From: Pseudoneurospora amorphoporcata
Taxonomy: Eukaryota; Ascomycota; Sordariomycetes; Sordariales; Sordariaceae
Reading direction: 5' to 3'
Assembly: GCA_033297205.1 (NCBI GenBank)
Contig: MU859090.1
Location: forward strand, 124,001 to 188,000
DNA: 64,000 bases
The notes below the pieces were generated by a model. It saw only the letters and a list, made by a program, of their open reading frames with translations, did no database searches and was not told where the DNA came from. Positions 1 through 10,779 of this stretch are shown here, piece by piece. Positions within the stretch are counted from its first letter, which is position 1. Each line of letters begins with the position of its first letter. The position numbers and the translations under genes are program-made.

Positions 1-60
1 TCTTCTCGTAGCATCTTCACCCTCGTCGCCCTGCTGCCACCTCCCCTGTAACCTCACTTC

Positions 61-1271
61 TCACTTCCCCGCCAACTCCCCCGCCAACTTCCTGACCCCC
101 GGCCTCGCCACCTCCTTCCGATAATAGCCCTTCTCCGCATTGACAATCATGCTGTGGTCGGCAATCTCGACCCTGCCCTGCTGGCTATGCATAGCCACAG
201 GCGCCACCTCTCTGCCCTTGGCCTTACTATCGTCCTCGACCAGCTCGCGCATGGCGGCCTCCCAGAGCGCGTACCGCTCGCGTTTGGCTGGCGCCCGCTG
301 CGCCGTGGCTGACACGTCCTTCTGCTTGGCGATCTTGCTGGCGCGCATGAGGCGACGCAAAGCTTGCTCGCCGGCCTTGGCCTCCTTGGCGGCGGCTTCG
401 CGGATCTTCTTTGGATCACCGCGGGGGATCTCGTCGGGCGCCAGTGGTCGTTGGGGGATCTTGGTGGGGAGTTGTGATTGTTGTGTGGCTGCTAATGCTG
501 CCGCTGTTGCTGGTGCCTGAGATTCAGCCACCATCGTTTGGGTCTGCGTGGCGGTCGTGGCTTGGGTGTCGGTTATGATGCTGCTGTCGTCTACGGCCGT
601 GGCGGCCTCGACGCTTTCGGGTGTGTACTTGTAGGTGTGCACGCTGGGGAAGGAGGGGAAGGAGCTCGGGATGTAATTCTTGGCTGCCTTGTCTGCGGCG
701 CCGTCGAGTTCGGGAGCGAGGACGGGGAGGTCGGTGGGGATGGCTTCGCCTAGAGGGACATCTTCCCAGACTGGTTGTCGCTTCTTCTTCGATATCGGGG
801 GCTTTCTGTGGTAGTAGAGGGCTGTGGGTGTGACGTTGAAACGATTCAGTGTGTTTTCGAAGTCCATGGGTATCGGGTAGGAGCGGCGCGAGGCGTTGGC
901 AAAGATCTTGACTTGTTCGGTTAACGAATGGAGGTCTGCCCAAAGGGTGAGGTTAGCATGAAGGCAAGGTGACGCGGGGGCAGCCTCAGCGCAACAGGCA
1001 GCATACACGACTCCGTCATTATGGTGAAGCTCTCTAATGCTTCGGGCGTGGCTCCGTCGAAGCCGACCGTCTCCAACGCCAACGCGATCGTCCGCCTCAG
1101 TCCATTCTTGGCCAGCTCGTCGGGTGAGGGTGCTGTCGATGCATTTGGCGACTTTCCGATCGCTTCGACTGCGAGGATTGTTCGTGATGACGTGTTGGTC
1201 TTTGGTCGTTTGGGGTGAGACTGTTGCACTCCCTCTGCGTCCGCGGGTCTCTTGCGCGTGTCGGTCGCCAT
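61..1271 (-). CDS. taf8: TFIID subunit 8 (TAF8)
   Basis: Subunit of the general transcription factor TFIID, acting in the nucleus; in the family TAF8 pairs with TAF10 through a histone fold. Two exons: complement(1007..1271) and complement(61..935). The 71-nt intron has donor GTATGC, branch TGCTAAC and acceptor CAG, and splicing joins ...TES to YLHSLTEQVK without a frame break, giving 379 aa. Residues about 50-120 form the bromodomain-associated histone fold. Around residues 165-190 lies the TAF8 C-terminal signature YIPSSFPSFPSVHTYKYTP, which is diagnostic. The tail is Ala/Lys-rich and probably disordered. Start chosen at MATDTRKRP, since the ATG lies just upstream of the fold and the longer open frame is read-through of the intron. 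Divergently transcribed from the LRR-kinase gene at 2033. Confidence 0.9.
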
Positions 1272-2032
1272 GGCTGATGACGGAGGTGTTATCCGCGAGA
1301 GCTGGGGACAAAGCCAGGCAGACGACACGTTTTGTTGGTGGTATTTATATCGGTCGCGAATCCGTAACTGATAACCGTTTGGTCTGCGGTCGTAAGAAAT
1401 GTCCAAGTTGTGGAAGGGACGGGATGTTTGGCTGCTGCTGCGATGTTACGTCGCGGACTGGGAGCTTCTTGATAAGGCCTGGGCGCGGTCGCACCTTGCA
1501 CTGCAGTCGATGAATGGAACCGAAAGCTGAATTGGGAAACTTGCAGCTTGGGCCAGGCGCTAGTCCTATTTGGGCCTTACCTGCCGGTAACATTTGTTTT
1601 ACTTGAGCAAGAAAACCGAACATGGTCCAATACGCCTCGATTGGGCGAGAAAAGGCCTTTGCGAAACTGTTATAGGGACCACAAAACATGGTACACACGT
1701 TGGATGGAGCCATGAGATATTCTGGCATTTAGAGAATGTTTAGAGCTGGATTTGAGGGCATAATGAAGACGCTTGGATGTGTAAACTGAATGTATACAGT
1801 ACAGTACTGACCGTAATAACATGTTCGGTGTATTTTTACGGACGTCGCTGTCAAGATGTCAAGAGCACACAATCAAACTCACTAACAATTTGACACCGTG
1901 AATGCCTTCACGCCTTCACCAGTAACAACACTCCTTTGTAAACAACCACGACCACCGACTGCTTACCCAAGTCAATCCTTTTTTTCTCACCACCACCATC
2001 ACCACCACCACTAACAACAATTAAAAAAGAAA
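1272..2032. promoter_or_regulatory. Divergent promoter region, TAF8 / LRR-kinase
   Basis: A 761-bp space between two divergent start codons, presumably holding both promoters. Just before the 2033 start the leader has CAC-rich then AAC/A-rich tracts (about 1990-2032), a leader style seen again before other genes here. I see no convincing TATA box and no gene. Confidence 0.5.
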
Positions 2033-3640
2033 ATGCACGACCTCTCAACCCTCCTCTCCGGCGGTTACGCCTCAACAGCCCACCTAAAGCTAACCACCCC
2101 CCTCCCCTCGGGCCTCCTCCCCCCCGCAATCCTCGCCCTCGGCGCCACCCTCACCCACCTCGACCTTTCGGGAACCGGCCTCTCCTCCCTCCCCTCCAAC
2201 TTCGGCTCATCCCTCCCCCACCTCCGCATCCTCTTCCTCTCTTCCAACAATTTCACGGCTTTCCCATCAGTCCTAGCCCAATGTCCATCCCTAGAGATGA
2301 TCGCCTTCCGCTCAAACGGGATGACTTCCATCCCTGAAGGTGCCTTACCCACAAAGACACTGAGGTGGCTGATCCTCACGGACAATCGCATCGAAAAACT
2401 GCCCGAGGATTTGGGACAGTGTGAGAAGTTGGAGAAGTGTATGTTGGCTGGGAACCGACTGTCGAGCCTACCGGCATCTATGGGAGAGGGGTGTAAAAAG
2501 CTGGCGCTGCTGAGGTTGAGTGCCAACAGGTTTGAGAGTCTTCCGGGGTGGTTGTTTACCGACTTACCGAAGCTGGCGTTTTTGTCGTTTGCGGGGAATC
2601 CTTGTGTTGAGGAGCAGACGAGCGCGGCGACGGCGAAGGCGGGGAGGAGGTTTGATTTGGAGAGGATCGAGTGGAGGAATTTGGAGGTGCAGGAGCCGCC
2701 TCTGGGTGAGGGGGCATCGGGGGTTATTTCTAGGGGATTGTGGAAGCAGAGCGAGGAATACGCGGAGGAGGTGGCGATTAAGGTGTTTAAGGGCGGGGTG
2801 ACGAGCGATGGGACGCCAAAAGACGAAATGGCTGCGGTGCTGGCGGCGGAGTTTCATGAGGGTTTGATTACGGTTTTGGGGAGGGTGGTTGGGCATCCTG
2901 ATGAGGTTGTTGTTGAAGGAGGCGAGGGGGGTGCTGCTGCTGAAGGGGAGCAGGAGGAGGAGGAGGAGGAGGAAGACGTGAAAAAGAAAAAGAAGTTCCA
3001 GGGAGGGATCGTGATGCAGTTGATTCCGGAGTACTACTCCGCTCTCGGACTGCCGCCTTCGTTTGATACCTGCAGCCGCGACTGCTTCCCGGAGGACGCC
3101 TCGCTGAGCGCGGCTGAGGCGTTGGGCATGTTGACGGGCATTGCTGGGGCGGCTGCTCATCTCCATCAGAGAGGAATCGCTCATGGCGATTTGTACGCGC
3201 ACAACATCCTGGCCAGCAAGGCGGACAGACATGCCTTGCTGGGAGATTTTGGTGCTGCTACCATCTACGGCACGGACGATGAGGTTTACGCTGGCATGGA
3301 GAAGTTGGAGGTGTTGGCTTTTGCGCATCTGTTGGAGGATGTGCTTGGTTTGATCAGGAGGGAGAAGGAGAAGAAGGAGTCAGCAACCCAGACTCCAGAG
3401 GCGGAAACGGCCATTGTTGTTGTTGCCAATGGTGCGGCTCCTCCAGCCGCCTTCAGAGACAGCAGCGAACTCACGGAGGAGGAAGAGGAGGCCATTGTTC
3501 AAGGGCTGGAGAAACTGCACAAGCAGTGCGCTGATGCTCAAGTTGGCTCGCGCCCGTCCTTTGAGGATATTGCGGTGGAGTTGGAGGACTTGGTTGGCTT
3601 CAGGGGTATGATGCGGATTCCGATTCCCAACCTCAACTAG
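2033..3640 (+). CDS. Leucine-rich-repeat protein kinase-like protein
   Basis: Single-exon protein of 535 aa. Residues about 38-195 hold roughly seven leucine-rich repeats of the LxxLxLSxNxLxxLP type, ending with a cap-like FAGNPCVEE. Residues about 215-520 form a protein-kinase-like domain: glycine loop GEGASG, the VAIKVF lysine, catalytic loop HGDLYAHNIL (Asp and Asn present) and the metal-binding DFG in LLGDFGAA. Key catalytic residues are therefore present, although His replaces the usual basic residue before Asn and an acidic then Lys-rich insert (about residues 295-325) interrupts the N-lobe. No signal peptide or membrane segment is visible, so a cytosolic protein is inferred. Start is the first ATG after a CAC/AAC-rich leader. 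Substrate and pathway unknown. Confidence 0.85.
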   Translation: MHDLSTLLSGGYASTAHLKLTTPLPSGLLPPAILALGATLTHLDLSGTGLSSLPSNFGSSLPHLRILFLSSNNFTAFPSVLAQCPSLEMIAFRSNGMTSIPEGALPTKTLRWLILTDNRIEKLPEDLGQCEKLEKCMLAGNRLSSLPASMGEGCKKLALLRLSANRFESLPGWLFTDLPKLAFLSFAGNPCVEEQTSAATAKAGRRFDLERIEWRNLEVQEPPLGEGASGVISRGLWKQSEEYAEEVAIKVFKGGVTSDGTPKDEMAAVLAAEFHEGLITVLGRVVGHPDEVVVEGGEGGAAAEGEQEEEEEEEDVKKKKKFQGGIVMQLIPEYYSALGLPPSFDTCSRDCFPEDASLSAAEALGMLTGIAGAAAHLHQRGIAHGDLYAHNILASKADRHALLGDFGAATIYGTDDEVYAGMEKLEVLAFAHLLEDVLGLIRREKEKKESATQTPEAETAIVVVANGAAPPAAFRDSSELTEEEEEAIVQGLEKLHKQCADAQVGSRPSFEDIAVELEDLVGFRGMMRIPIPNLN

Positions 3641-5697
3641 GCGTGGTGTTGTCGTCCGGTAACTGCGCCTTGGCGAGTTCTGTCCTGCAAGTGGCAGCGT
3701 CACATTATCTATCCTTGCCTTGACCTCACCGAGTAGCTACGCGACCCTCTCTTCCGAGCCAGGATTCGGCTTCTGTGACCGATGCCGATAGCCTTGCCAG
3801 CGTGCAGCTATCACCACCCAAGTGTGAGCGCATGTGATGCGAAAACAGGGAGACCTGCCATGAGAGCATGGGAATATTGGTTCTGTGCCTGCCAAGTGGT
3901 CGCATGGTCGGGCAGGGACAATTCTGCTGTTGTATGCAGAACAGAGATCACCATCACGAAAGGATGAGTGGCGGAAGCGACCAAATAGTGGACTATGATA
4001 GTCCGAGGTCGAACGGTTGTGTTGGAAGTAGGTGACCACCAGTCTTTTCTCAGAACCATTAAGGATCACTAGCGTGGTCACGAGCAAGGTCATCGCTCAT
4101 AGATAGCCCATCAACCGCAACGAAGGTATCTAGCCATATCCGGTGAGCTCTTCCTTTTGTGGTATTGACGGGCAAAAAATGGAGGGATGCTATGTGTAAA
4201 CCCCCGAACCGAGTATTGGTTATGCGCCGAAGATTAGCGAACGAGATATTGTACAGCTATGGTGTGCATATGGTAGTAACGAACGGAACTTGCCGATGGC
4301 GGTGTCTGGTTGAATGCTCAGTTGGTTCGGCATTGCATACGATATTGATCACAGGGCGCCAAGAAAATCCAGAGGAAGAAGGGGAGAGCTAAAGAGAGAC
4401 ATGCAGAAGATATTGAATTCATGAGGCTGTTTGCTTTGAGTGCGGGGGGTTCAAGTTATTGATGAGTGTGTGCTGAAGTCATGAAGTCGGTAGAACAACC
4501 GAAGGAGGTGTGATGGTGAGTGCAGTGCATCGCCATCAATGCAACGACTCCAGTGGCAGTCCTGGAAGCCACTGTCCTCGAATGGATGCCCGAGCAATTA
4601 AAGGAACCAAGATAGCGAATGGAAGGAGTGGATGGTCGACGGACCTTGCTCCTTCTGCCCCACCATTTCCTCGAAGCCCTCCGTCCAATCGCCTTGGCGC
4701 CAGCCCTGCAGACCAAAATCGCGGTCATCCTAGTGTAGTCCGGCAAGTGGTCCCCGACCCCTGCAAGGCACCTGTTCGTCAGCGGTCACGGTACGTACCT
4801 GACAGGACCCCGCATCTCAACACCGACCGACCTTATCCTTTTTTCTCTCTTCTTTCTCCCTTTTCGAGTTTCAAGGCCAAAGTGGAAAGAAGTCATACTG
4901 CTCACTCCGAGTCCCGTCACTGCAGGACACTACTAATCTTTACACACATCTCCAGCTGAATTTCGCCATGTCCGCGCAAGACAACCCATCAAGCCATGAA
5001 CCATGGTCCCTGAGATTGTGACAAGTGTACATTTTCCTTTGTGAATGTTTGCTTTGATCACCTCGATGCTTTACACCGGTTATCAACTTTATCTCCGCTC
5101 TACCTCTTCCGTCTTCCCGGCCATGTGGTCGTTCGTTGGTGGTGACGGCCCGGATGTAGATAACCGCCGATTAAGTTTCCAACCTTGTTTCGATTGATCC
5201 CCTACCTCTAAGCTCTACCCACTTTCAACAACTCACCTCACATATCTCTTCTTCATCCCCATTACCGAGGCGCATCACCCATTCACCTTTCCGACATTCC
5301 TAGGTTGTCACCCCTCGGCACTCGACACTCGGCCGAGTTCCAACAATCAGTATTCAGCACCACTCACTCATGTGGTGCGACAACAGCTATCTTCTAATCA
5401 GGATTGTTGGTCAACGTTCTGCCTTTACAGATATCCCCAACAGCAACACGTGGGCTGGTCCGGAACTGCTGGTTAGCACTCAATTCTATCAGCCCATAGG
5501 GACTGCCAGATCATATAAACATGGTAATGATTGTATGTTCATCATCCCCGCTGCCGTCACACCATGCTGACACCGTACCCCGGTTCTTTGCTGACATGTC
5601 CCAAGATTTAGAATACTATCAACTACCCATCATAATATCCCCTCTATATATCGAATATCGTCAAATAGCAACCCGCAAGCATACATTTCCTGGCGCC
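3641..5697. other. Intergenic region with leader of the fusion gene
   Basis: About 2 kb without a convincing gene. The first part would hold the 3' end of the LRR-kinase transcript. The last part (about 4800-5697) is pyrimidine-rich with CTTCAAC/CAACTCACC-type tracts and a TATATA stretch at about 5644, consistent with a promoter and long leader for the gene at 5698. Short open frames show no recognisable protein. Confidence 0.4.
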
Positions 5698-8600
5698 ATG
5701 TTTCCCATCAGCGCGGCGGCAATGCCTGCCGTCCCAACCAGAAAAGCACTCATAGTCGTCGACCTCCAAAACGACTTTGTATCTCCGGACGGTGCCTTGC
5801 CCGTGACCGAACCAGACGATTTTGTCCATCGCATTCGGGAGCTGGTCAAGGTCTTCCGTGATTCCGGCGCTGGCGATGTTGTATGGGTTCGAAGCGAGTT
5901 CGAACAACATCGCGCCCTTGCTACCGAGGGAGACTCCATTATCGTATCGGATGTTCCGATACGCCCTTCTAGGCTCCCAGCTAGAGGAAGGCATACCCAC
6001 CCAAAAGAGCGCGACGAAAAGCTCATGGAAGCTGATGAGGAGGCGTTTCTAACCGTTGTTGACGGTGTTGACAAACCGACCTGCGTCCGGAAGGGCACAG
6101 CAGGCGCCGATTTTCCGCCCAACATTCAAGACGCCATCATACGTGGTCGCGACTTCATAACGACCAAATCACACTACAGCGCATTTCCTCCGGGTCAATC
6201 GCAACTTGTTCAACAGCTGAGAATGCGATTTGTAACGGAGATGTACGTGTGTGGCTCCCTTACCAATGTGGGCGTCTTTGCGACCGCTCTGGAAGCTGGA
6301 AAACACGGCTACGACATCACAATCGTGGAGGATTGCTGCGGCTACCGGTCATACGGGCGACACGCAAATGCCATCCATCAATTAGAGAAGCTCACGGGTT
6401 GCCATCTCCTAGACTCCCCAGACCTCATCGAGAAGTTACAGCGTGCTCAGCCCAAAAATCTCGCGAAACCCCGGCATGGGACAAAGCCATCGAGCGGAAG
6501 CCGGGAGGTCACGAAGCCCGGAAAGGTAAAAGAGACCAAACAGGACAAAGGTAGAATCTCGCCCGTTACTCCAGAGGCTTCTACAAGTCAGTCTACGGGC
6601 CTCTCGCCAACGATGGCCAAGGTATCAATAGTCTCCGGTGATATTCCTCCGGTCGAACCACCTGTTTCATCGCAAAGGACCACAAAATCAGGCAGCCCTG
6701 CCACGCCACAACATCGCCAAGCCCCCAGTACACAGCCCATGGTAACCCATGGAGATCTGTCGAATCGTCTGATCGACGGTCTTGCGCCCTTGGAAGTTGC
6801 TTCCAAAGATGAGGTTGACAACATTGAGTCAGAGCTCTTGGCCACCAAGCGTCGAAACGTAGGACCAGTTAGCCAACCACCCTCTGGTTCCTCGGGCTTA
6901 CTCGAGGCGGAAGTAACCGACGGTGTCAGCCCCTCACCATCTTCACAGAGTACAAGAGTAGCCGTTAAGCCCAAACTCCGACGCAACAAAACCTCAAAGA
7001 GCTCATCATTAAGCTCGTCGTCCCAAGTCCAGAGCAATAACCAAGATCGGAACTCGGCTGAAGCGCAGGAACCAATCAAGGATACCCCTCCAAGCGCAGC
7101 AACATCAGACCAGCCAGATCCCAACAGCCTCCGGTCTTCTACCGATACTCCAGAAACTCGAGCAAAGACGTCATCAAACACCATGGAAGATTATCAGAAG
7201 CCCGTTGTGTCTGAAGCTCTCTGTGAGGGAGATACTTCCGTCATAACCAATGCCCTCTCGCCTGATCTCGCCGCCGATGCCTTTGAGCGTCTTCTGGAAG
7301 AGGTCAGCTGGGCCGGCATGTCCCACCTGGGTGGTGAGGTTCCCCGTCGCATCGCCGTTCAGGGTGCCATCGATGACGAGGGAAACATGCCGGTATACCG
7401 CCATCCAGCAGACGAGTCACCACCACTCCTTCCCTTCTCTCCCACCGTCCTTGCCATCAAGAACGAGATCGAGAAGCACCTCGGCCATCCACTCAACCAC
7501 GTCCTAATCCAGCACTACCGCAACAGCAACGACTACATCAGCGAGCACAGCGACAAGACCTTGGACATTGTCCGCGGCAGTTACATCGCCAACGTCAGTC
7601 TTGGTGCCGAACGAACCATGGTCCTCCGCACCAAGCGGCCACCCAAGGACAAGAACGACAAGAGTGAAGCAACGACTGGGACCGAGACCTCTTCAAGCCC
7701 TACAGCAACAGCAGCTGAAAAGGCCAAACGCCAAATCCAACGCGCCCCTCTTCCGCACAACTCCCTCCTCCGCATGGGCTTGCAAACCAACATGCGCTGG
7801 CTACACGCCATCCGTCCCGACAAGCGCTCCGACCGTGACAAGTCCTCTTCCGAGCTGGCCTACTCGGGCGCGCGCATCAGCCTGACATTCCGACAGATCG
7901 GCACCTTTCTCAATTCTACCCAAACCAAGATCTGGGGGCAGGGTGCCGTCGGGAAAACCAAGGACGAAGCTCAGCCGGTGGTGAACGGCCAAACAGACGG
8001 AGCGGTTAGGATGCTGCAGGCTTTTGGGCATGAAAACCATTCCTCGGAATTTGACTGGGAGAAATACTATGGAAAGGGCTTCAACGTTCTACATATGGGC
8101 AGCCCAAAGAGGTTCTTCGCGGGCAGCGTCAAGGGGAGGGCCTGCACGGTGGAGAATATGAGAGTGGCGTTGGCGTTAGCGGATATGGGGGTTGGAGTGG
8201 CTAGGGGGGCTATTGACGCTTCTGGCTCTGGCGGTTCGGGCGAGGACGAGGAGCAGGCTGAAGGAAAGAAGGTGAAGGTCGGAGTCAAGTTCGTGGACAA
8301 CGATCCGGCACGAACGGAGGTGATTGGGGACGTCAACATCCTGAGGTATTTGGATGCCGTGTACGGGGCGGGCAGGAGGTACGATCAGATGACCCCAGCC
8401 CAAGTGGCAAAGAGGTTTGCGAGGCTGGAGCAGGCGGACGAGTTGCGGGCGGCTTGGAACTGGCTGATTAATAGGTCGGGCATGAGCACGGAGGAAGTAA
8501 AGCAGGCGCTATGGGAGAAGGCGCTGTTGAAGCACTGGGAGGAATATGCGCAGGAGGCTCATGCTGCCGCGACGACGGCAATCACGAACGCCACGGACAG

Positions 8601-9261
8601 CAAAGCATTTTCACCACTGGAAGCATCAATATCCGAAGAGCAGCAGCATCAACAGCAACCAAAACAGGAGACCGCAAAGGATCATCAGGACAAACAAACA
8701 GACACAAACACCAGCCAACCGACAACCTTCTACATCTGCGGCGGCGGCGAGGTTCCTTCGCCAGCTGACTACGCCCTTTGGCCCGCCCTCCACGAGATAG
8801 TCACCTACGTAGGCGGTGACGACGAGGTACTACTTCTTGGGAAAGGATATCTGGTCAAGTACTACAGGGCTTTCAAGCAAAGGAGTGCTGTTGCCAAGGT
8901 GCTTGGTGGCAGTGCTAGCTCGGCTGATCCGGCTGGGCCTGCCTCTGGTGATGGTGCCGCTGCCACTACCGGGGAGAAGGATGCTGCTGCTGCTGCTTCT
9001 TCTGTTGATGCTGGGAAGGATCTGGGTTCAGCTGACAAAAAGGAAATCAACACAAGTGGAGGTGTTTCAACGGATAAGGGTTCGGATAAGGAGAAGGTTG
9101 CGGAAAAGAAGGAGGAAACGGCCAGTACCGGCAAGGAAGAGGAAGTGAGTGGAGGCAAGAAGAGCACTACTGCTGTTGAGGAGGACGGACATGATATCAA
9201 TGCGAAGAAGGACGAGGAGGCAAGGGAGCCTGCTTGGAATGGTGATGAGGGGGAGAGGTAG
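5698..9261 (+). CDS. Isochorismatase-like / AlkB dioxygenase / GST-like fusion protein
   Basis: Single-exon protein of 1187 aa from the ATG at 5698 (another in frame at 5722). Residues about 8-240 form a cysteine-hydrolase fold of the isochorismatase family: ALIVVDLQNDF carries the catalytic Asp and FITTKSHYSAF the Lys, but the usual Cys position in VCGSLTNVGVFATAL is Gly, as in true isochorismatases and unlike nicotinamidases. Residues about 260-520 are Ser/Pro-rich and disordered. Residues about 535-745 form an AlkB-type 2-oxoglutarate/Fe(II) dioxygenase with HSD (EHSDKTLD), distal His (WLHAIRP) and the RISLTFR arginine motif, so the iron and 2OG ligands look intact. Residues about 790-1080 resemble a glutathione-transferase fold (KGRACTVENMRVALALAD, ILRYLDAVYG, SPADYALWPALHEIV). 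The tail is Lys/Glu-rich. A role in alkylation repair or nucleic-acid demethylation is inferred from the AlkB part only. Confidence 0.85.
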   Translation: MFPISAAAMPAVPTRKALIVVDLQNDFVSPDGALPVTEPDDFVHRIRELVKVFRDSGAGDVVWVRSEFEQHRALATEGDSIIVSDVPIRPSRLPARGRHTHPKERDEKLMEADEEAFLTVVDGVDKPTCVRKGTAGADFPPNIQDAIIRGRDFITTKSHYSAFPPGQSQLVQQLRMRFVTEMYVCGSLTNVGVFATALEAGKHGYDITIVEDCCGYRSYGRHANAIHQLEKLTGCHLLDSPDLIEKLQRAQPKNLAKPRHGTKPSSGSREVTKPGKVKETKQDKGRISPVTPEASTSQSTGLSPTMAKVSIVSGDIPPVEPPVSSQRTTKSGSPATPQHRQAPSTQPMVTHGDLSNRLIDGLAPLEVASKDEVDNIESELLATKRRNVGPVSQPPSGSSGLLEAEVTDGVSPSPSSQSTRVAVKPKLRRNKTSKSSSLSSSSQVQSNNQDRNSAEAQEPIKDTPPSAATSDQPDPNSLRSSTDTPETRAKTSSNTMEDYQKPVVSEALCEGDTSVITNALSPDLAADAFERLLEEVSWAGMSHLGGEVPRRIAVQGAIDDEGNMPVYRHPADESPPLLPFSPTVLAIKNEIEKHLGHPLNHVLIQHYRNSNDYISEHSDKTLDIVRGSYIANVSLGAERTMVLRTKRPPKDKNDKSEATTGTETSSSPTATAAEKAKRQIQRAPLPHNSLLRMGLQTNMRWLHAIRPDKRSDRDKSSSELAYSGARISLTFRQIGTFLNSTQTKIWGQGAVGKTKDEAQPVVNGQTDGAVRMLQAFGHENHSSEFDWEKYYGKGFNVLHMGSPKRFFAGSVKGRACTVENMRVALALADMGVGVARGAIDASGSGGSGEDEEQAEGKKVKVGVKFVDNDPARTEVIGDVNILRYLDAVYGAGRRYDQMTPAQVAKRFARLEQADELRAAWNWLINRSGMSTEEVKQALWEKALLKHWEEYAQEAHAAATTAITNATDSKAFSPLEASISEEQQHQQQPKQETAKDHQDKQTDTNTSQPTTFYICGGGEVPSPADYALWPALHEIVTYVGGDDEVLLLGKGYLVKYYRAFKQRSAVAKVLGGSASSADPAGPASGDGAAATTGEKDAAAAASSVDAGKDLGSADKKEINTSGGVSTDKGSDKEKVAEKKEETASTGKEEEVSGGKKSTTAVEEDGHDINAKKDEEAREPAWNGDEGER

Positions 9262-10030
9262 AGACTTGGTTGAAAAGCTGATATAGCGAGGCGATGAGAG
9301 GCGGGGTTACAGGGACATTTACGGGAAGAGGGAAACTCTGGATAAGTGTCATAGTGAAATACATCTCAGGGTATCATAGCCATGTCGCTTTTCATATTTC
9401 AACAATCAACTTCGGTACTATATACTCTACGTTGTTGAAACTCTGCCTTGACTAATACATAACATGTCTCTTGACAATCGCAGGCCATAATCCTGCTCGG
9501 TGCGGCGGTGGGAGTATCAAGTCACCTTGACGACACCATCACGGCTTTATACCAAGGTACCTATGGATGAATTCCGGGATAGACAACAAACAGGTCCCGG
9601 ACGGAAATCGATGATCAAATTGACGTACGTACGTACCTATCCCTCCTATACAAACAGTCAAATGTACCTTGGCTAGGTAGTTATCAGGCCCAGTACGAAA
9701 CACCAGAATTCAACGGGTAGCTACAATATGTAGCGAATGGGGTTTATTTCACAAGCTCGAACCATTCTCTTTGAGCAAAGTTCTCTCTGTTCCTTGATAG
9801 GTAGGTAGCTAACTAAGGTAATAACCTTTCTGATTCCCTTATGGATGGGGGGTGGGGTGCCGGGTTCAACTAGCTCTGCTACCTAGGTAAGGGACTCGTA
9901 ATGTAAGGTAGATAGTGGTAAACTAGGTAACTGATGGACGTCCGTCTTTTCCAAGTAGAGGTAACCATCACTGGACATAATATGTTTTGGCTATGAGTAG
10001 AGGTACCTTGTGGAGGTGATCCTGAAGGAG

Positions 10031-10057
10031 GTAGGTAGGTAGGTAGGTAGGTAGGTA
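10031..10057. repeat. (GTAG)n microsatellite
   Basis: Perfect run of the tetranucleotide GTAG over about 27 bp. Similar runs occur near 18.1 kb and 18.7 kb. Confidence 0.9.
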
Positions 10058-10153
10058 TATGTAGGTAGTCTTGTTGAAAGCTCATATGGAAGGTGTTGTG
10101 GTTGGTGGCATGCCATGCATTATCATACGGGGTAGGTGTGTGTGTGTGTTTTG

Positions 10154-10157
<4 letters not shown>

Positions 10158-10201
<44 letters not shown>
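10158..10201. repeat. Poly-A tract
   Basis: More than 40 consecutive A, followed by further interrupted A-rich sequence up to the assembly gap. Confidence 0.9.
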
Positions 10202-10203
<2 letters not shown>

Positions 10204-10260
10204 ATCGAAAAAACCAAAAAAAAAAAAAGACACCAAACAAAAACCCCCGGTGTCAAAAAA

Positions 10261-10270
10261 NNNNNNNNNN
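10261..10270. other. Assembly gap (10 N)
   Basis: Ten undetermined bases between an A-rich and a T-rich homopolymer. The true gap length is unknown, so open frames across it have no meaning. Confidence 0.95.
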
Positions 10271-10310
10271 CCGCAAGACCCCCTGTGGGGGTTTTGGTGG
10301 GTGGCGGGTT

Positions 10311-10333
10311 TTTTTTTTTTTTTATTTTTCTTT

Positions 10334-10373
<40 letters not shown>
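10311..10373. repeat. Poly-T tract
   Basis: Nearly pure T run of about 60 bases on the right side of the gap. Confidence 0.9.
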
Positions 10374-10374
<1 letters not shown>

Positions 10375-10376
<2 letters not shown>

Positions 10377-10496
10377 CGGTCATGCTGGACTTGGCCATCA
10401 CCATGGAAGGACAGACGTAGAAAACGGGTTTGGGCCAATGTCTCTTTATCATGAAAAGATATTGAGACCCTCATAGGGCTGTCTCTGAGTGTTTCC
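10375..10496. repeat. Diverged direct repeat, copy 1
   Basis: Begins AGCGGTCATGCTGGACTTGG and ends GTCTCTGAGTGTTTCC. Copy 2 at 10624 begins AGCGGTCATGTTGGACTTGG and ends GTGTCTCCAAGTGTTTCT. Order is kept between the ends, with insertions. Confidence 0.6.
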
Positions 10497-10623
10497 CTAT
10501 GGTGTTAGGGGGTTACAGCAAGATACACGAGGGGGGATTCGCTTTGGTACACACGATATTATCAGGGACGTACGTCTTCTTGGTTTACTCTGTCCACAAA
10601 TCACCCGTATGATTTCAGTTTCC

Positions 10624-10779
10624 AGCGGTCATGTTGGACTTGGGCATAGCAAAATAACAAAGACGAGCAATGGGGCTAGGGACAAGAGTATCTGTCTTGT
10701 GTTTGAGCTAGTGTTTCTTTTGTCGTGGAAGATAAGAGAGGCCTCGAGACTCCTGGTTGAAGTGTCTCCAAGTGTTTCT
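10624..10779. repeat. Diverged direct repeat, copy 2
   Basis: Second copy of the block at 10375, same orientation about 250 bp downstream. Shared islands are AGCGGTCATGYTGGACTTGG, a GA(A)GATA...GAGAC stretch and the GTCTCYRAGTGTTTC end. No coding potential recognised. Confidence 0.6.

Noticed and set aside
5521..5697. Earlier in-frame start for the fusion protein
   Set aside because: It would add 59 unconserved residues, and a TATATA stretch lies inside this segment; the isochorismatase fold begins directly after the 5698/5722 ATGs.
10071..10476. Open frames of poly-Lys/poly-Phe across the N gap
   Set aside because: They are translations of homopolymers and undetermined bases.
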